64,000 nt of DNA from Cordia subcordata (taxonomy: Eukaryota; Streptophyta; Magnoliopsida; Boraginales; Cordiaceae). The notes under the pieces are model-generated. The model saw nothing but the letters and a program-made list of their open reading frames with translations. It did not search any database and had not been told where the DNA came from. Position numbers and translations under genes: made by a program. Shown here piece after piece: positions 36,943 through 47,709 of the stretch (positions are counted from its first letter, which is position 1; every line of letters starts with the position of its first letter). The DNA lies in NCBI GenBank assembly GCA_028554755.1, contig JAPTOF010000001.1, forward strand, positions 36,227,501 to 36,291,500. Reading direction: 5' to 3'.

Positions 36943-37588
36943 CTAGGGTTCAGCATGTTCAAAACACCAACCATATGGTTTCCCATTGACTCGAAAACAG
37001 TAACTAGCACTTTCGTTTCCAGTGCAATCAGCATGAGATCGACAATGAATTTTATCCGCCCTGATTAGATTCGTCGGAACGCAGACACCCATGAGTCCTC
37101 GCACCGGCACACATCGACAGCCAGTCACACAGTCCTCTGGGGTATATTTGTAGCAGTAATTCCCACATGCATCCTTCGAATTTTGATCTGCTAGTGTCTT
37201 CGATCGGGGTTCTTGCATCTGTAAATAGAATTTCATGTATGGGGATAAAAAAACTTATTTTAATGGGATTTTTGAACTCGTTTGGATTGGATTCCTTTCA
37301 AAGCATTTCTTTTTAATCTAAAATTTCTAACTTTTGAAAGAAACCGATATTGAGTTTTTTTTTTTTTTCAGATTTTTAGATTTTTTTGAGGTCTAATTCA
37401 AATATTTATTATAAAAATATATACTTTTTTTTCGCAAGAAAAAGTACTCTTTCATAAAAAAAGAAGAACAATTCAAGTAGGCCTTATATCATGTGGATCA
37501 GTGTGCAAGGGAAAGAAAAAGAGTTACCTGATACAGCAATCAAAAGTGCAGCCACTGAATCGAGCTTAACCAAAGTCATCATTTCCAT
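36943..37588 (-). CDS. Albumin-1 (PA1-type) cysteine-rich precursor, two exons
   Basis: Legume albumin-1 precursors are secreted and cleaved into PA1b, a small knottin with insecticidal activity, and PA1a. Exon 1 (37528-37588, minus) starts at the ATG at 37588 and encodes a short hydrophobic leader. Exon 2 (36943-37211) encodes the mature region and a stop. In exon 2 the first six cysteines are spaced C-x3-C-x7-C-x3-C-x-C-x9-C around CRCVPV. This is the PA1b pattern with one residue fewer in the third gap (usually x4). The second half has CRSHADC and YGWCF, typical of PA1a. The phases join only if the acceptor is the AAG ending at 37212; the stronger-looking TTACAG seven bases earlier gives the wrong frame. 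The predicted product is 109 residues, shorter than usual at both the leader and the C-terminus. A TATA box lies upstream. It may be functional or a recently damaged copy. Confidence 0.75.
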
Positions 37589-37667
37589 TTGGGTTGTTTG
37601 TGAATAATTAGTCTAGGGCTAGGTGATTGATTTTGGACAAGTTTGATCGTTCACATAGAGTGGGATA

Positions 37668-37675
37668 ATTTATAG
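37668..37675 (-). promoter_or_regulatory. TATA box of the albumin-1-like gene
   Basis: CTATAAAT on the minus strand, 80 bases before the ATG at 37588, giving a predicted leader of about 50 bases. Confidence 0.6.
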
Positions 37676-37845
37676 GCACCAAGGGCGAGTTTTCGATTCT
37701 CATGCTCATATAGTCTACTACGTCGATCACACAGATGTATCTTTTATCTATCTGACTTTTGGTTTTTTTTTTTTAATTGGCTTAATGATTCATTTAGTCT
37801 CTTAATTTTTACAATTCTTTTGATAATTAAATTCTTATTTTTAAA

Positions 37846-37980
37846 GCACAACAAGTCAGTCTCTTGTTTCTGCAGTTTGTGACATCATTAATTCTTAGTC
37901 CAAAGATCTAAGTCCTACTTTTATAACACAACAAATCAGTCTCTTATTTCTGCAATTTGTGACATCATAGGTGAAAGATC
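37846..37980. repeat. Tandem duplication, 80-bp period
   Basis: CACAACAARTCAGTCTCTT.. followed by TTTGTGACATCAT occurs twice, 80 bases apart. Confidence 0.8.
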
Positions 37981-38212
37981 GTCAAAAAGTTAACTGATTG
38001 CCCTTATTTTCACAGTTTATCGTCTCGTCCCTTATTTCTGACATCTCAGGACTTGGGAACATATTTGGGTAAGTTTAAAATGGATAGAATCATATGTTTT
38101 TATTTTTTTTTTATGTGTCCAAATTGTTAATCTTTTGACGATTTTGGGCCCGAAGAATATAACATTATATAGCAAAAATAAGAAATTGATATGTTTTGTT
38201 TTGAAATACGGG

Positions 38213-38277
38213 ACTTAATTTTATTGTTAAAAGAATCAATATAACCTAATTTTATTGTTAAAAGAATCAATATAACC
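38213..38277. repeat. Tandem duplication, ~32-bp period
   Basis: CTTAATTTTATTGTTAAAAG.. / CCTAATTTTATTGTTAAAAG.., each followed by AATCAATATAACC, adjacent copies. Confidence 0.85.
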
Positions 38278-40031
38278 CTTTCTGATCTTGGCGGGTTCGT
38301 TTGACCAAAAAAAAAAAAAAAATAGCAGGTTAGGATTGCTGAGAATTTTGACAATTACAAGATCACTTTTATTGCAGGACCTTCGAAGGTTTTTCGAAGG
38401 TAACAATAGCTAGCTTCAGCATGTAAATGACAATCTCGATTATTTTGTGCTTGTCTACGGCGCGGGACCTTTATGATATGGTGCACTTGAACTTTGAAAT
38501 TATTTTGATGCAGCACAAATATATGTTGGAACAAGTTTTATGACAGTTATAAGGAATTTGTATCAATCTTTGAAAACTGAGAACTCTTTTGGTGTTTTGC
38601 CAGTGTCAGAAGTTGTTGTTATCATTGAAAATTCGGGAACGTCCTGCCATTCATAAGCCCTATGTAAAAGCAAGAATTCTCAGCAGCCAAAAGCTAAGAA
38701 CAAGAAATTAATGTCGGCATTTAGAGACTTTACAATTTATATAATCGCCGTTGTAAACATTATAGAAATGAACCTACCTTGTAATACTTGAACCATGTAA
38801 ACCTCTCATCTCTCTTTTTCTCGTATCCTTCTGTTGTGCATGTTTTTGTCCAACAATTATGGTTTTAAGATATGAGCCGCTTAGTTCAATGAGGAGTTTA
38901 GGACCTAATCTTCTGTTCTTATAATTGCAAAGTCTCAAACTTTTCGAAAGATGAATTTTACTAACCCATGAACCACAAAGTATTAAGTAAATACCTATTA
39001 CAGCCACCTCACAATTTACATACAGTTTATATTTTGTTCTTCAGTGTTTACTCATAACTCACTTAACCTTTTTGTGATTTATATATATAGCAAATTCAGA
39101 GGATCAAGTGATACAATTTTTGGGCCACAATGTTACACTGGTTATTTAAAGGGGTAAGTTTTACCAAAGCCCTCTAGGCTTAGCTATCATTTTACCACTC
39201 AAAGGGAATACTAGAAAATTTACCAAAAACTGAATGAATTATAAAGTTAGTCGAGAGCTGAATGAATTATAAAGTTCCTAGAGAGTTTTCCAGGGAAAAC
39301 ATAATAATGAAATTTTTTTAAAAACATTTCCAATTAATATTTGAGAAACTCATCACATTTCACCGCTTTATTCTATTCTAACATAATGAAGATCGTAAAT
39401 TAAAATTTCAAATAGAAAAGAGTAAATTAAAGAATGATAAGTTTCTCAAAAAAATTAAAAAATCTAGAATTAAAGTGGCTCTTAATTTACCTTTTCAAAA
39501 GAAAATCTTATAAAATTGTGAATTCCAAAAATTATTGATGAGTATTAATTGGAACACCAAGTTTGATCATTTTTCTACATTTCTGAACTTTTTATATTCC
39601 TTTTTAAACATTTAATTTCCTAAAGTACTTGAAACACACGTAAATTAAATTTTTAAACTTGGGTTTTATCAACATATATCAAGTAAATATCATCAACCTA
39701 ATTATGATTAAACAAGTACTACTAGAAAACTGCAAATTAGTTACACAAGAATTCGTCACTAAATTTCATTTAATGAAAAATAAAAATAAAAATCCAGCCT
39801 CTATTTTTTGCCTCTCAAGAGAAATCTCATGATTGACCCATACCTCACAAGAAAACCAAGAGAGTGCTGGAACGATCTTCTTGTTTGCCATACTAAGGGT
39901 CCATTAGATTTGCCAACTTTCGCAGAGAGACGTAATTGTACTGCACCTACTCAAGAAACATATGAATAAGATACCAATTGACAAAAGGTTAAGAGAATAA
40001 GATGAGGTCGAATGTTAGTACATGATTTTAC

Positions 40032-40210
40032 GCCTGTTTGGATTTTATTTTATTTTTTTATGAAAAATACTTTTTCTTGAAAAAAATATATTTTTGTTTT
40101 GCAGTAAGTATTTAGATTAATTGATTTTTTTAAAATTAAAACTCTAAAAAAAACTCAATTTCAACTTTATTTAAATGTTAGAAATCAAATTGGCAATCCA
40201 AACCAGCCCT
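40032..40210. mobile_element. Small hAT-type MITE (~180 bp)
   Basis: Starts CGCCTGTTTGGATTT and ends AATCCAAACCAGCCC, forming inverted repeats around an AT-rich core. Target duplication not clear. Confidence 0.55.
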
Positions 40211-41540
40211 TCATATCACAAATGATTTCTCTTCATTTGGGGACTTTAATCTTTCAAAATTGTCTTGAAATGATAGTAAAGCTTGTCCAAAATGATATTG
40301 CTATATAGCTATACTCTAGCATAGTAATAAAGTAAATACATCCATAGTCTAGACAAAGCAAAAAGAGAGGGAATATATTATGAAACCTCGGGCAAACAGA
40401 TGATTTTACATGTGACTTTGGCATGTATGCAAAGTCACGTTCAAATCATGCCACGATCAGAAAAAATGGCTTGTACGCACAAGAAGCCATCTTCACAGGC
40501 ATCTTTAACAGTCACAGTAATAAATAATTGAGTTAACGAATGGGCCCAACCCATAATAGAAATTCTGTGAGAGCAGCTCAGGTCAATGGAGGACAGCCAG
40601 AAGACCATGTGTTCTCCATACTCTATCCTGACACACACTAGTGAACCCCACATATATAACATCTTGTTTGTCGAGAAATTAGAACGCATAACACACACTC
40701 ACGCAGCAAAATTATAGCATATATAACGAGAAAAGAATACATGCTATTAAACGTGGTTCGTCCCTCTACTTACGTCCACGATTCTCTCTGGGATAATTTC
40801 CACTATTCAATAATAATGGTTACAACTCAGGTGATGACTTTTTACACGGACAGAAAAGTCTAAACCTTCCCCACAGAGTTCTTATAATGGTTCTATCTTC
40901 AACAGGACTAGAACGAATATAAGACACTCTCTTCCAGCAATAGCATTCCTTATCAGTCGTCTGGCTAGGACTCTGATTGTTCAGCTACGTAGACTCTCTA
41001 CGCGTGACTCCTCCCTCAAATTGAACTTTCTTCAACTAGTCTACTCATCCAAACTTCTCTCCTCTAGAAGTTTGTTCACTAGTTGGCTAAATGTGTTTGC
41101 TCGCACAATGCTTCAAAGACTTTCACAGAATTTTATCACCACTTCATTGTTTTACCTAATTTCAAGGCTCATCCACGATATATCAAGAAATTTGGCAAAA
41201 CGGACCTCAAAAACCAACTCAGGACGTCGAAAAATGGTGAGGAGACCCTCGGTCAACGTGGTCAAACCCCTGCAGTCCGTTGGTCAAACCTTCTATTTGA
41301 CTGTTTGACCACAAACTCACAAAACTTGACCTGCTTGTATCTCACAATCCGACTGTTGGATCATCACGAAATTTTAGCAGCTTACTCTCCTCTCCAAGAC
41401 AAAAACACAGCAATAAACGAATCATCGATCGGACTTCGGGAAGGCTGCCAAACGTGACTAGCAGATCAGTGATTTTTTTTACTCCTCTTCAGCGTTTCTA
41501 TTTTCGTTTTTCGTGCAAACCAGCATTCTCCCTCCAACCA

Positions 41541-41553
41541 GGCTCTGATACCA
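41541..41553 (-). other. Primer-binding site TGGTATCAGAGCC
   Basis: Exact minus-strand TGGTATCAGAGCC, the common copia site for initiator-Met tRNA, two bases inside the LTR. Confidence 0.85.
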
Positions 41554-41555
41554 CT

Positions 41556-42058
41556 TGTTGGAAAAAATTAGGACGGATGACACACACTCACGTAGCGAAA
41601 TTAAATCACGAGTAACGAGAAAAGAATACGCACTATTAAACGTGGTTCGGCCCTCTGCCTACGACCACAATCCCCTCTGGGATAATTTCCACTATTCAAT
41701 AATAATGGTTACAACTTAGGTGATGACTTTTTGCACGGACAGAAAAGTCTAAACCCTCTCCACAGAGTTCTTATAATAGTTCTATCCTCAACAGGATTAG
41801 AACGAATATAAGACACTCTCGATACTCTCAAGCTCTCTCTCACCCACACCCCCCATGGGGTGTGGTCCTAAGGCACACATTATACAACTAATACAAGAGT
41901 CCTATTTATAGGGGAGATTTCCTTGTCCTCCAAAACAAAGGATTTTCTCATGTATCAATTCTACCATAATTAAGACTCTTACCATAACTAGAATTTTAAT
42001 TCTCATTAAAATTCTTTCCTAATTTGTATGGGCTTGGACTTTGAGCCATAACCCAACA
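41556..42058 (-). repeat. Copia 5' LTR, 503 bp
   Basis: Ends TGTTGG..CCAACA form a perfect 6-bp inverted repeat. It contains a hairpin CCACACCCC..GGGGTGTGG near 41854-41875. Confidence 0.75.
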
Positions 42059-42225
42059 TTGTTATATGTATATACACATTTTAGTAGGTACTATAAAATA
42101 TGAACAAGAATTTTTTTCCTCCGTACTCTATTCTGACACACACTATTGAACCCAACATTTATAACATCTTGTTATATGTATATACACATATTAGTAAGTA
42201 CTATAATATATGAACAAGAGGCTTT
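42059..42225. repeat. Tandem repeat flanking the copia remnant
   Basis: TTGTTATATGTATATACACA.. followed by CTATAAWATATGAACAAGA occurs at about 42059 and 42172. Sequence at about 42119-42175 (CTGACACACACTATTGAACC) also matches 40630-40668 on the other side of the element, so the insertion site itself was duplicated. Confidence 0.65.
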
Positions 42226-42389
42226 TTTATTTTTTATTTTCTTTTTAATAAAGGGGAGGGACTTCTCCCCGGGAATTTAGTTAATTCTCACAAACAATTT
42301 TTACAGAACGGGGGTAGGGTATAGGACCATACTCTAGTATCAATCAGAGTTGTGCTTACCTGAAAAAGAAAAAAGAAATTAGGGCAAGC

Positions 42390-44778
42390 ATGGGGAATTC
42401 TCATATCAAGAAAAGGAGTTATGCAAGTGATCAGAAAGCTATTGAAGATTTGAAAAATAAGGTAAGGATTCTTCAGTGGGAGATTAATGAAATAATGTGC
42501 AAGAGAGAGAATGAAAGTCAAGCATATGAGAGAGAGATGATGATTTTTGCCATTAAACAAGCAGAATGGAGTAAGGAGAGGAGGAGGTTGAAGAGGGAGG
42601 CTAAAAAGTTGAGGAAGAAGTTGAAGAAGATAGAGCAAATTTTTAAAGGAATGAATAATGATGAAATGGTGGATCACACAAATGACGATGATCAGTTGCA
42701 ATTCCTGAGGAGTAGCTTCTTACTAGAGCATATTATGGACGAGCAAGCTCGGCGAGATGAAGCAATGGAGAAGTGGAAAAAGCTTTATTTTACAGTCAAA
42801 GTCGAGCTTGATGATCTTATTGAGAGAACCAATCAAGGTACAGATATATATATATATATATATATATATCTTTTTGCTTATTCTATAATTAATTATATCA
42901 TTGTCCCGCTCCCAAGCTGGACCCAGGACTTTATAAGCAAAATTGGTAACTTAAGTATAACCGATAACTAGTTGGGTCGCTAATTAACTAGCTCAAAATA
43001 GTTAACTCCACCTAAACTGAAATGAGACCGGTTGGGCAAATTTGAGTATTCTGCCTACATGGAAGCAATTACCGCATAAGCTAAGAGGCTAATATCCAAA
43101 CTATGGTTTAAGTTGAACGGAAAATATGGAGAAAAGAAATATTCATTTATTGTTTGCAGTACACTACAACTTTTAGAACAATATAATTAAATGATAATTC
43201 AACTATATAGAATCTTTAGCTTCCACGTTGCTGAATAGAATATTTTTCTTGCCTATGTTGCAATTTCTACATTACAATATAACTTTTCTCCCTTTCTTTT
43301 TTTTTTGGTCCTTTACTTTTGCATGCTACCTGCTTTTGGTTTATAAGGTGAAGCATCCTTTTAGGCCAGCCGCCTTAAACGATCAGCTTTATACTCCAAT
43401 AAATCTCCTAAAACACAAAAATCCCCATATTTAGGAGAGTTATTAATAGTAAAGTACTTCAACGGCTCTCCTATCTCATCCTCAAAATTTTAAGTTTTTT
43501 TCTTAATCCCAAAACAAAACACACATATATAGGGGTTTTTTTTTATCCCCTAAAGCCAACACCCAAATCCCATCACTCATTCTCATAGCTCTAAGACTAG
43601 AATATTGTAAAATAAGAGAGTTGTTGGAGTGAAACTGAAATTAGGATTTTCTAAACTGAAAGTTTGGTAAAAAATAGGGAAGCTGTTGGAATATAATTGA
43701 AAATAAGGGATCCCAAAATATAAGAAAGTGACTCAAATTACTTAAATTTAGGGAAAAAATAGATGTGCTGGTGGAGATAGCCTTAGAACATATCCTACTG
43801 AGAGGTCTACTAAAGATCAAAAATTGCTCAAGAAATAACAAGATCTTTCTTTTGTCTCTTCCAGGTGATCGAAAAATAAAGAAATGGTCAATATATTATT
43901 TGCTGTTTTGAGGAAATTGTCTATCACCTTAACACTTAAATTTAAAAGAGTCCTGTTGAATAGATGCTTTTAGTGATCTAAATTATTATTTTTTAAAAAT
44001 ATTTTTTGGAAGTGTAAGATTAAATTGTCTACACGAGTGGGGATAAGTTGCATAAATTGTTGGAAAATTTCTCTTTAAAGGGGCTACTATTAATTATTTT
44101 TGGTTTTATAAAATAGGCTGAATATCTGGTTTACAAGTTGGGCTTTGTGATCATATTGGTTTTAGCCCGCCTCATAAATTTATACGGTTATTTTGTGCAT
44201 AGGTCCATATATTCTGATAAATCCTTTTATGGGTAGGACTGTCAGAGCTTATTATAAATAGGGCCAGGTCCTCTCTCATACTCTTAATCCTAACAGTTTG
44301 TTCCTCATAGATATTTGTTAATCTTGAATAGAGCAGGGAAAGGAAGATCCTAGCCTAAACTAATTAATAATTTTCTTTAATATTATGTCATTGAATAATT
44401 CATAAACAATAATGATTCAGATAGGTACATGCTGCCGCAATCAATTATATCTTTTAATTTTATACTATAAATTCATATATTGTATACGATTTATATGTTG
44501 CGCTTACATAAATAGCTTATGGTTTTGCAGGAAGAAGATTGTGGAAGATACAGAAGCAACTGCAAGCGAAAGAAGAAACAATTGAACTTCTACAAGCCCG
44601 ATTAGCTACGATGAAGCAACAAGAATTCAAGCGGGAGAGAGAAATAGACATACTGAGACAAAGCTTGCGAATTATCAGCCACAAGAGAAATGCATCAAAA
44701 GTGTCTAAAAGTCCTTCCACAAACTTCTTGTATTGGCACTCAAATTTTTTAGCCCAAACCCATATTAAAGACAAATGA
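42390..44778 (+). CDS. Coiled-coil protein of unknown function, two exons, 231 residues
   Basis: Exons 42390-42837 and 44531-44778. The donor CAAG|GTACAG and acceptor TTTTGCAG|GAAG join in phase 1, and the stop is TGA at 44776-44778. The start ATG lies in GCATGGGG. The product starts MGNSHIKKR and is highly charged. Residues about 17-105 and 150-200 have heptad-like spacing of hydrophobic residues (AIEDLKNKVRILQWEI; KQLQAKEETIELLQARLA), indicating long coiled coils, with a very basic patch RRRLKREAKKLRKKLKK in the first exon. There is no signal peptide or membrane span. Gly2 raises the possibility of N-myristoylation, but residue 6 is Ile, not Ser or Thr. The 1.7 kb intron starts with a (TA)n microsatellite. 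I believe similar plant proteins exist as uncharacterised coiled-coil proteins but cannot name one. Both halves stay open and join in frame, so I consider it a real gene. Confidence 0.75.
42843..42870. repeat. (TA)n microsatellite at the intron 5' end
   Basis: About 13 TA units beginning a few bases after the splice donor at 42838. Confidence 0.9.
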
Positions 44779-45573
44779 TTCCAAATTACGATTATATGAA
44801 AATGAACAATACTCATCTATAAGCAATGTTTTCTAGCTTGTAGACAGACGCTAAAATCTTTGTTGGTACTTTTGAGTAGAATATCCGGGGAACATTTTGC
44901 TTTTGCATAAAGCTAAACCATTTTATATTTATTATTATATATTATCGGCTTTTCGATTTTGAGTGGTTGAGGTAAGTTTTGTCTAAACCACATTAAAATT
45001 ATATGTAATTGCCCAAACCTTGCACTACTAAGGAAGAAAATGATCAATCAACAAGTAGTTGTTAGTAAGCTGGTAGCGAATTTACCGTTATAAAAAATAA
45101 AATACATGTTCAAACTTTTTAAAGAATACTTGTTAGAAGGATTTTTCCTTCATAACTTTGGACTATAAAAGTATTAATTTTAAGTCAAAGAGGCATATCC
45201 TAGCTCAAAAGAAAATGATTATACATATTACAGACTTAATTCAAATTTAAAATTAAAATAATTAAATAAGGAATTCAGTCATATTGAAAAACAAGATTTT
45301 GCATGAAGAATTAAAGTCACCAGCACCTTAACACCATAAGGATGACAATTTACAAAAATAACCCGTTTAACTAATTTCATATAATAAGTGCTGCGATAAT
45401 AGGAAATTATGAAACACTCATTAATAAATAAATAAGTAAATAAATAAAAATTAATTTCTATGCGCAGAACATTTTCTATCCTCAACATCCATCCCGTCTT
45501 CAGAAAGTTGTACCCTGTTAACCTAAAAACAAAACCAGCTGGCTAGTTGACTTTCACCCTTATAGATAAAGGA
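44779..45573. other. Intergenic; 3' flank of the coiled-coil gene
   Basis: AT-rich, no recognised gene or element. Confidence 0.4.
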
Positions 45574-45974
45574 TTGATTACTTTGGAGGTCCCTCATCTT
45601 TTTCACATTTGACAACTTTGTCCTTCATCTTTTTAACTAGCACTTTTTGGTCCTCTATATTTTTCCATAGTGCCGACAATAGTCCTCTTGTTATGAGCCA
45701 TTAGAATTTAAACAAAAAATCATGTGGCAATGACAATCAATACATGAATTTATTTCCTTGTGCCATGTTAATCCTCTATGTTTTCTAGTTGTGTCAATGT
45801 TAATTAGTCCTTCAACGTTATTTTTCTGTCCAAAGTGCAATGGCGCATAATTACAGGACTAACGTTACTTCGGCACAAAGAGAAAACAAAAAGGGCGAAA
45901 ATTTCTAACTTTAAAAATAGGGGACAGAGTTGTCAAAAGTGATAAATTAAGTGACCTTCAAGATAATTACCCCA
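45574..45974. mobile_element. MITE-type element, ~400 bp, ~80-bp terminal inverted repeats (copy 1)
   Basis: The left arm (CACATTTGACAACTTTGTCC) matches the reverse complement of the right arm (CACTTTTGACAACTCTGTCC) within ~80-bp arms. A related copy lies at about 56988-57310. Confidence 0.6.
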
Positions 45975-46110
45975 ATTATAAATTAATGGCTTTAGGATAC
46001 GACTGACTACAACATGGTAAGTATGTGGTGCTAGAATAATTAATCTTCTTTTGATTTCCAACTATAAGAATGTCTTCTGTTAATACAATAAATTAGTAAT
46101 TCTCTCTATA
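45615..46110 (+). repeat. Duplicated segment A, copy 1 (partner 56988-57530)
   Basis: Similarity includes the MITE and continues ~140 bp beyond it: AATTATAAATT.., TGACTRRCTACAACAT, and TTCCAWCTATAAGAATGTCT at 46058 and 57485. The partner has ~90 extra bases. Similarity beyond the MITE points to duplication of a larger segment rather than two independent insertions. Confidence 0.6.
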
Positions 46111-47559
46111 AGTTTAAGCTCAGCTTCAAATCTCATCTCCATCCATTTAAAGATATTAAACTGTTCATCTGCAAACTTTAAACAAATCACACTGTGCGTG
46201 AGGGAACATGTTGCAAGAGGAAATTAGTTTATTAATTTATTACATTAACAATTATAGTTCCCTATAAGCAGAATCAGAATCTCTCGCGTCCTAAGCTACC
46301 ATCCACTAAAATGGTTGTAGAGAAACCAATGAACACTAGAAATAACGTCTAGATAACCAAGCAAGAAAGGGTTGAAGTGAGCCCCAAATATGTTTCGGAA
46401 AAGATTGCACCAATCAAGGACCATGATGAGGGGTTTTAATTTGTTGCATGTCTTGTGATTTGATTGCTTAATGTTTGTTCATTTACTTTTTTTTTTTATT
46501 TATCTTGATGCATTTTTTTTTCGATTGTTTTTCTTTTGATTGGAGTCACATGTTTTGTTAATGTTTTTAATCTTGGTATGCTAGGGTGACAATAATCTTA
46601 GTTTGACCGTATATACATATGTACATACATAAATACTTCAAAAGCATTTTTTTTTAATAACTTTTGAAAAATAACTTTTTTTAAAAGTTAAAAATTCTAG
46701 TTTCTAAAAAAAGCTGTATTTGAGTTCTTTTTAAAGTTTCAGCTTTTTTGGAAGCTAAATCAAATAGTTATTACAAATTTAATGTAATTTTTTTAAAAAG
46801 TACTTTTTTCTTAAAAAAAATTCGAACAAGACCTTTGTGTGCATTCAGGAAGTACTAGTGTTTCAACTCCATTGGCAAAATTCCACCAAGCAAATCATGC
46901 AAGCAACCAACTCTCCAGCGTTTCCCATTTGTTTGACAACCTTTGCACTTGTCATTTAGGTCTCAAACATTTTTATATATATGGTGTATTACATTATTTA
47001 TTTATCATGATCTTTAGTTTCTCTGTTTATAATAAGGGTATAAAATAATATTTGCAAAAAGTTTTTTTTTTTGGGAAAATAACAAGCACAACTAAAAAGA
47101 AACTTTATATATGAACATTTTGGATATTGACAATCAATTCGAAGTATTTCACACCTTTGTTTACTGGGATACATATAAATTTGGAGCATTGTCTCACTTG
47201 CTCATTTTTTGCATAAATATGATTGTTGTATAAATAATATAGTAAAATCCTTTTCGTTTATGGTATCAAATGACAAAATAACTCACATTTTTCCTTTCCT
47301 TGTGTAACTCCATGGATGCTTCTCAAAGTCCATTAGGTAATCCAAATATATGGCAAAAATTCAACCCGTCTACGTACTTGCATGGTGTAACATCCAACTT
47401 ATTTAGCAAGGCCAATATAGTTGTTTTGTTTTTAGCTAACTAAGAATCTGATAGATAAAATACGAAATAGTTCTACTCTGTCTCTTCCCTCGTCCTTCCA
47501 CGCCCCAGGCCCTAACCCAATTCCTTCCACGCCCAGCACAATTATTCTCCAGAGTTATC
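46111..47559. other. Intergenic; upstream region of the membrane micropeptide
   Basis: AT-rich, with a decayed MITE-like T/A-rich block near 46640-46830. A more C-rich stretch (about 47480-47555) just before the ATG may be a 5' leader. Confidence 0.4.
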
Positions 47560-47709
47560 ATGGCTACCCCTCAGACTCCAATACCGACGATCTTGGCGGT
47601 GACTTCTAACCATGGCGATCAACTTGCGATCGTAGCAGTGGCAGTACTCTCGGTAGCGATCACTGTGATCATCGTAGCACTACTGCTACGGTCGTGCATA
47701 GCTGCGTGA
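47560..47709 (+). CDS. Predicted single-span membrane micropeptide, 49 residues
   Basis: ATG at 47560 in TATCATGGCT (G at +4) opens a 49-codon frame ending TGA at 47707-47709. Residues 1-20 are polar and proline-rich (MATPQTPIPTILAV), then residues about 21-43 form one uninterrupted hydrophobic helix (LAIVAVAVLSVAITVIIVAL within it), followed by Arg44 and Cys46. This reads as a tail-anchored or single-span membrane peptide. It is locally GC-richer than its AT-rich surroundings, which supports coding. A related but decayed sequence at about 62300-62430, split from its 5' part by a solo LTR, supports an ancestral transcribed unit. The stop overlaps a possible donor (GC|GTGAGG), so a spliced longer form is possible. 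No family recognised. Confidence 0.45.
   Translation: MATPQTPIPTILAVTSNHGDQLAIVAVAVLSVAITVIIVALLLRSCIAA

Larger units (their letters stand above)
37676..40031. other. Intergenic with several short tandem duplications
   Basis: Holds an 80-bp-period duplication (37846/37926), a 32-bp-period duplication near 38213-38277 and a ~30-bp one near 39226-39275 (CTGAATGAATTATAAAGTT twice). No gene recognised. Confidence 0.45.
40662..42058 (-). mobile_element. Internally deleted Ty1/copia element (LTR, primer site, leader, partial second LTR)
   Basis: Read on the minus strand: a full 5' LTR (41556-42058), a primer-binding site (41541-41553), ~600 bp of leader without gag or pol, then a partial second LTR copy (about 40662-40930) that breaks off after GACACTCTC. 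The two LTR copies share long near-identical runs, for example GGATAATTTCCACTATTC at 40790 and 41680, offset 889. All coding sequence is lost. Confidence 0.75.

Noticed and set aside
41021..41457. Two overlapping plus-strand frames of 95 and 124 codons
   Set aside because: They lie in the non-coding leader of the deleted minus-strand copia.
42288..42701. 137-codon minus-strand open frame over the coiled-coil exon
   Set aside because: It is antisense to the purine-rich coiled-coil exon, and its hydrophobic translation is a by-product of that composition.
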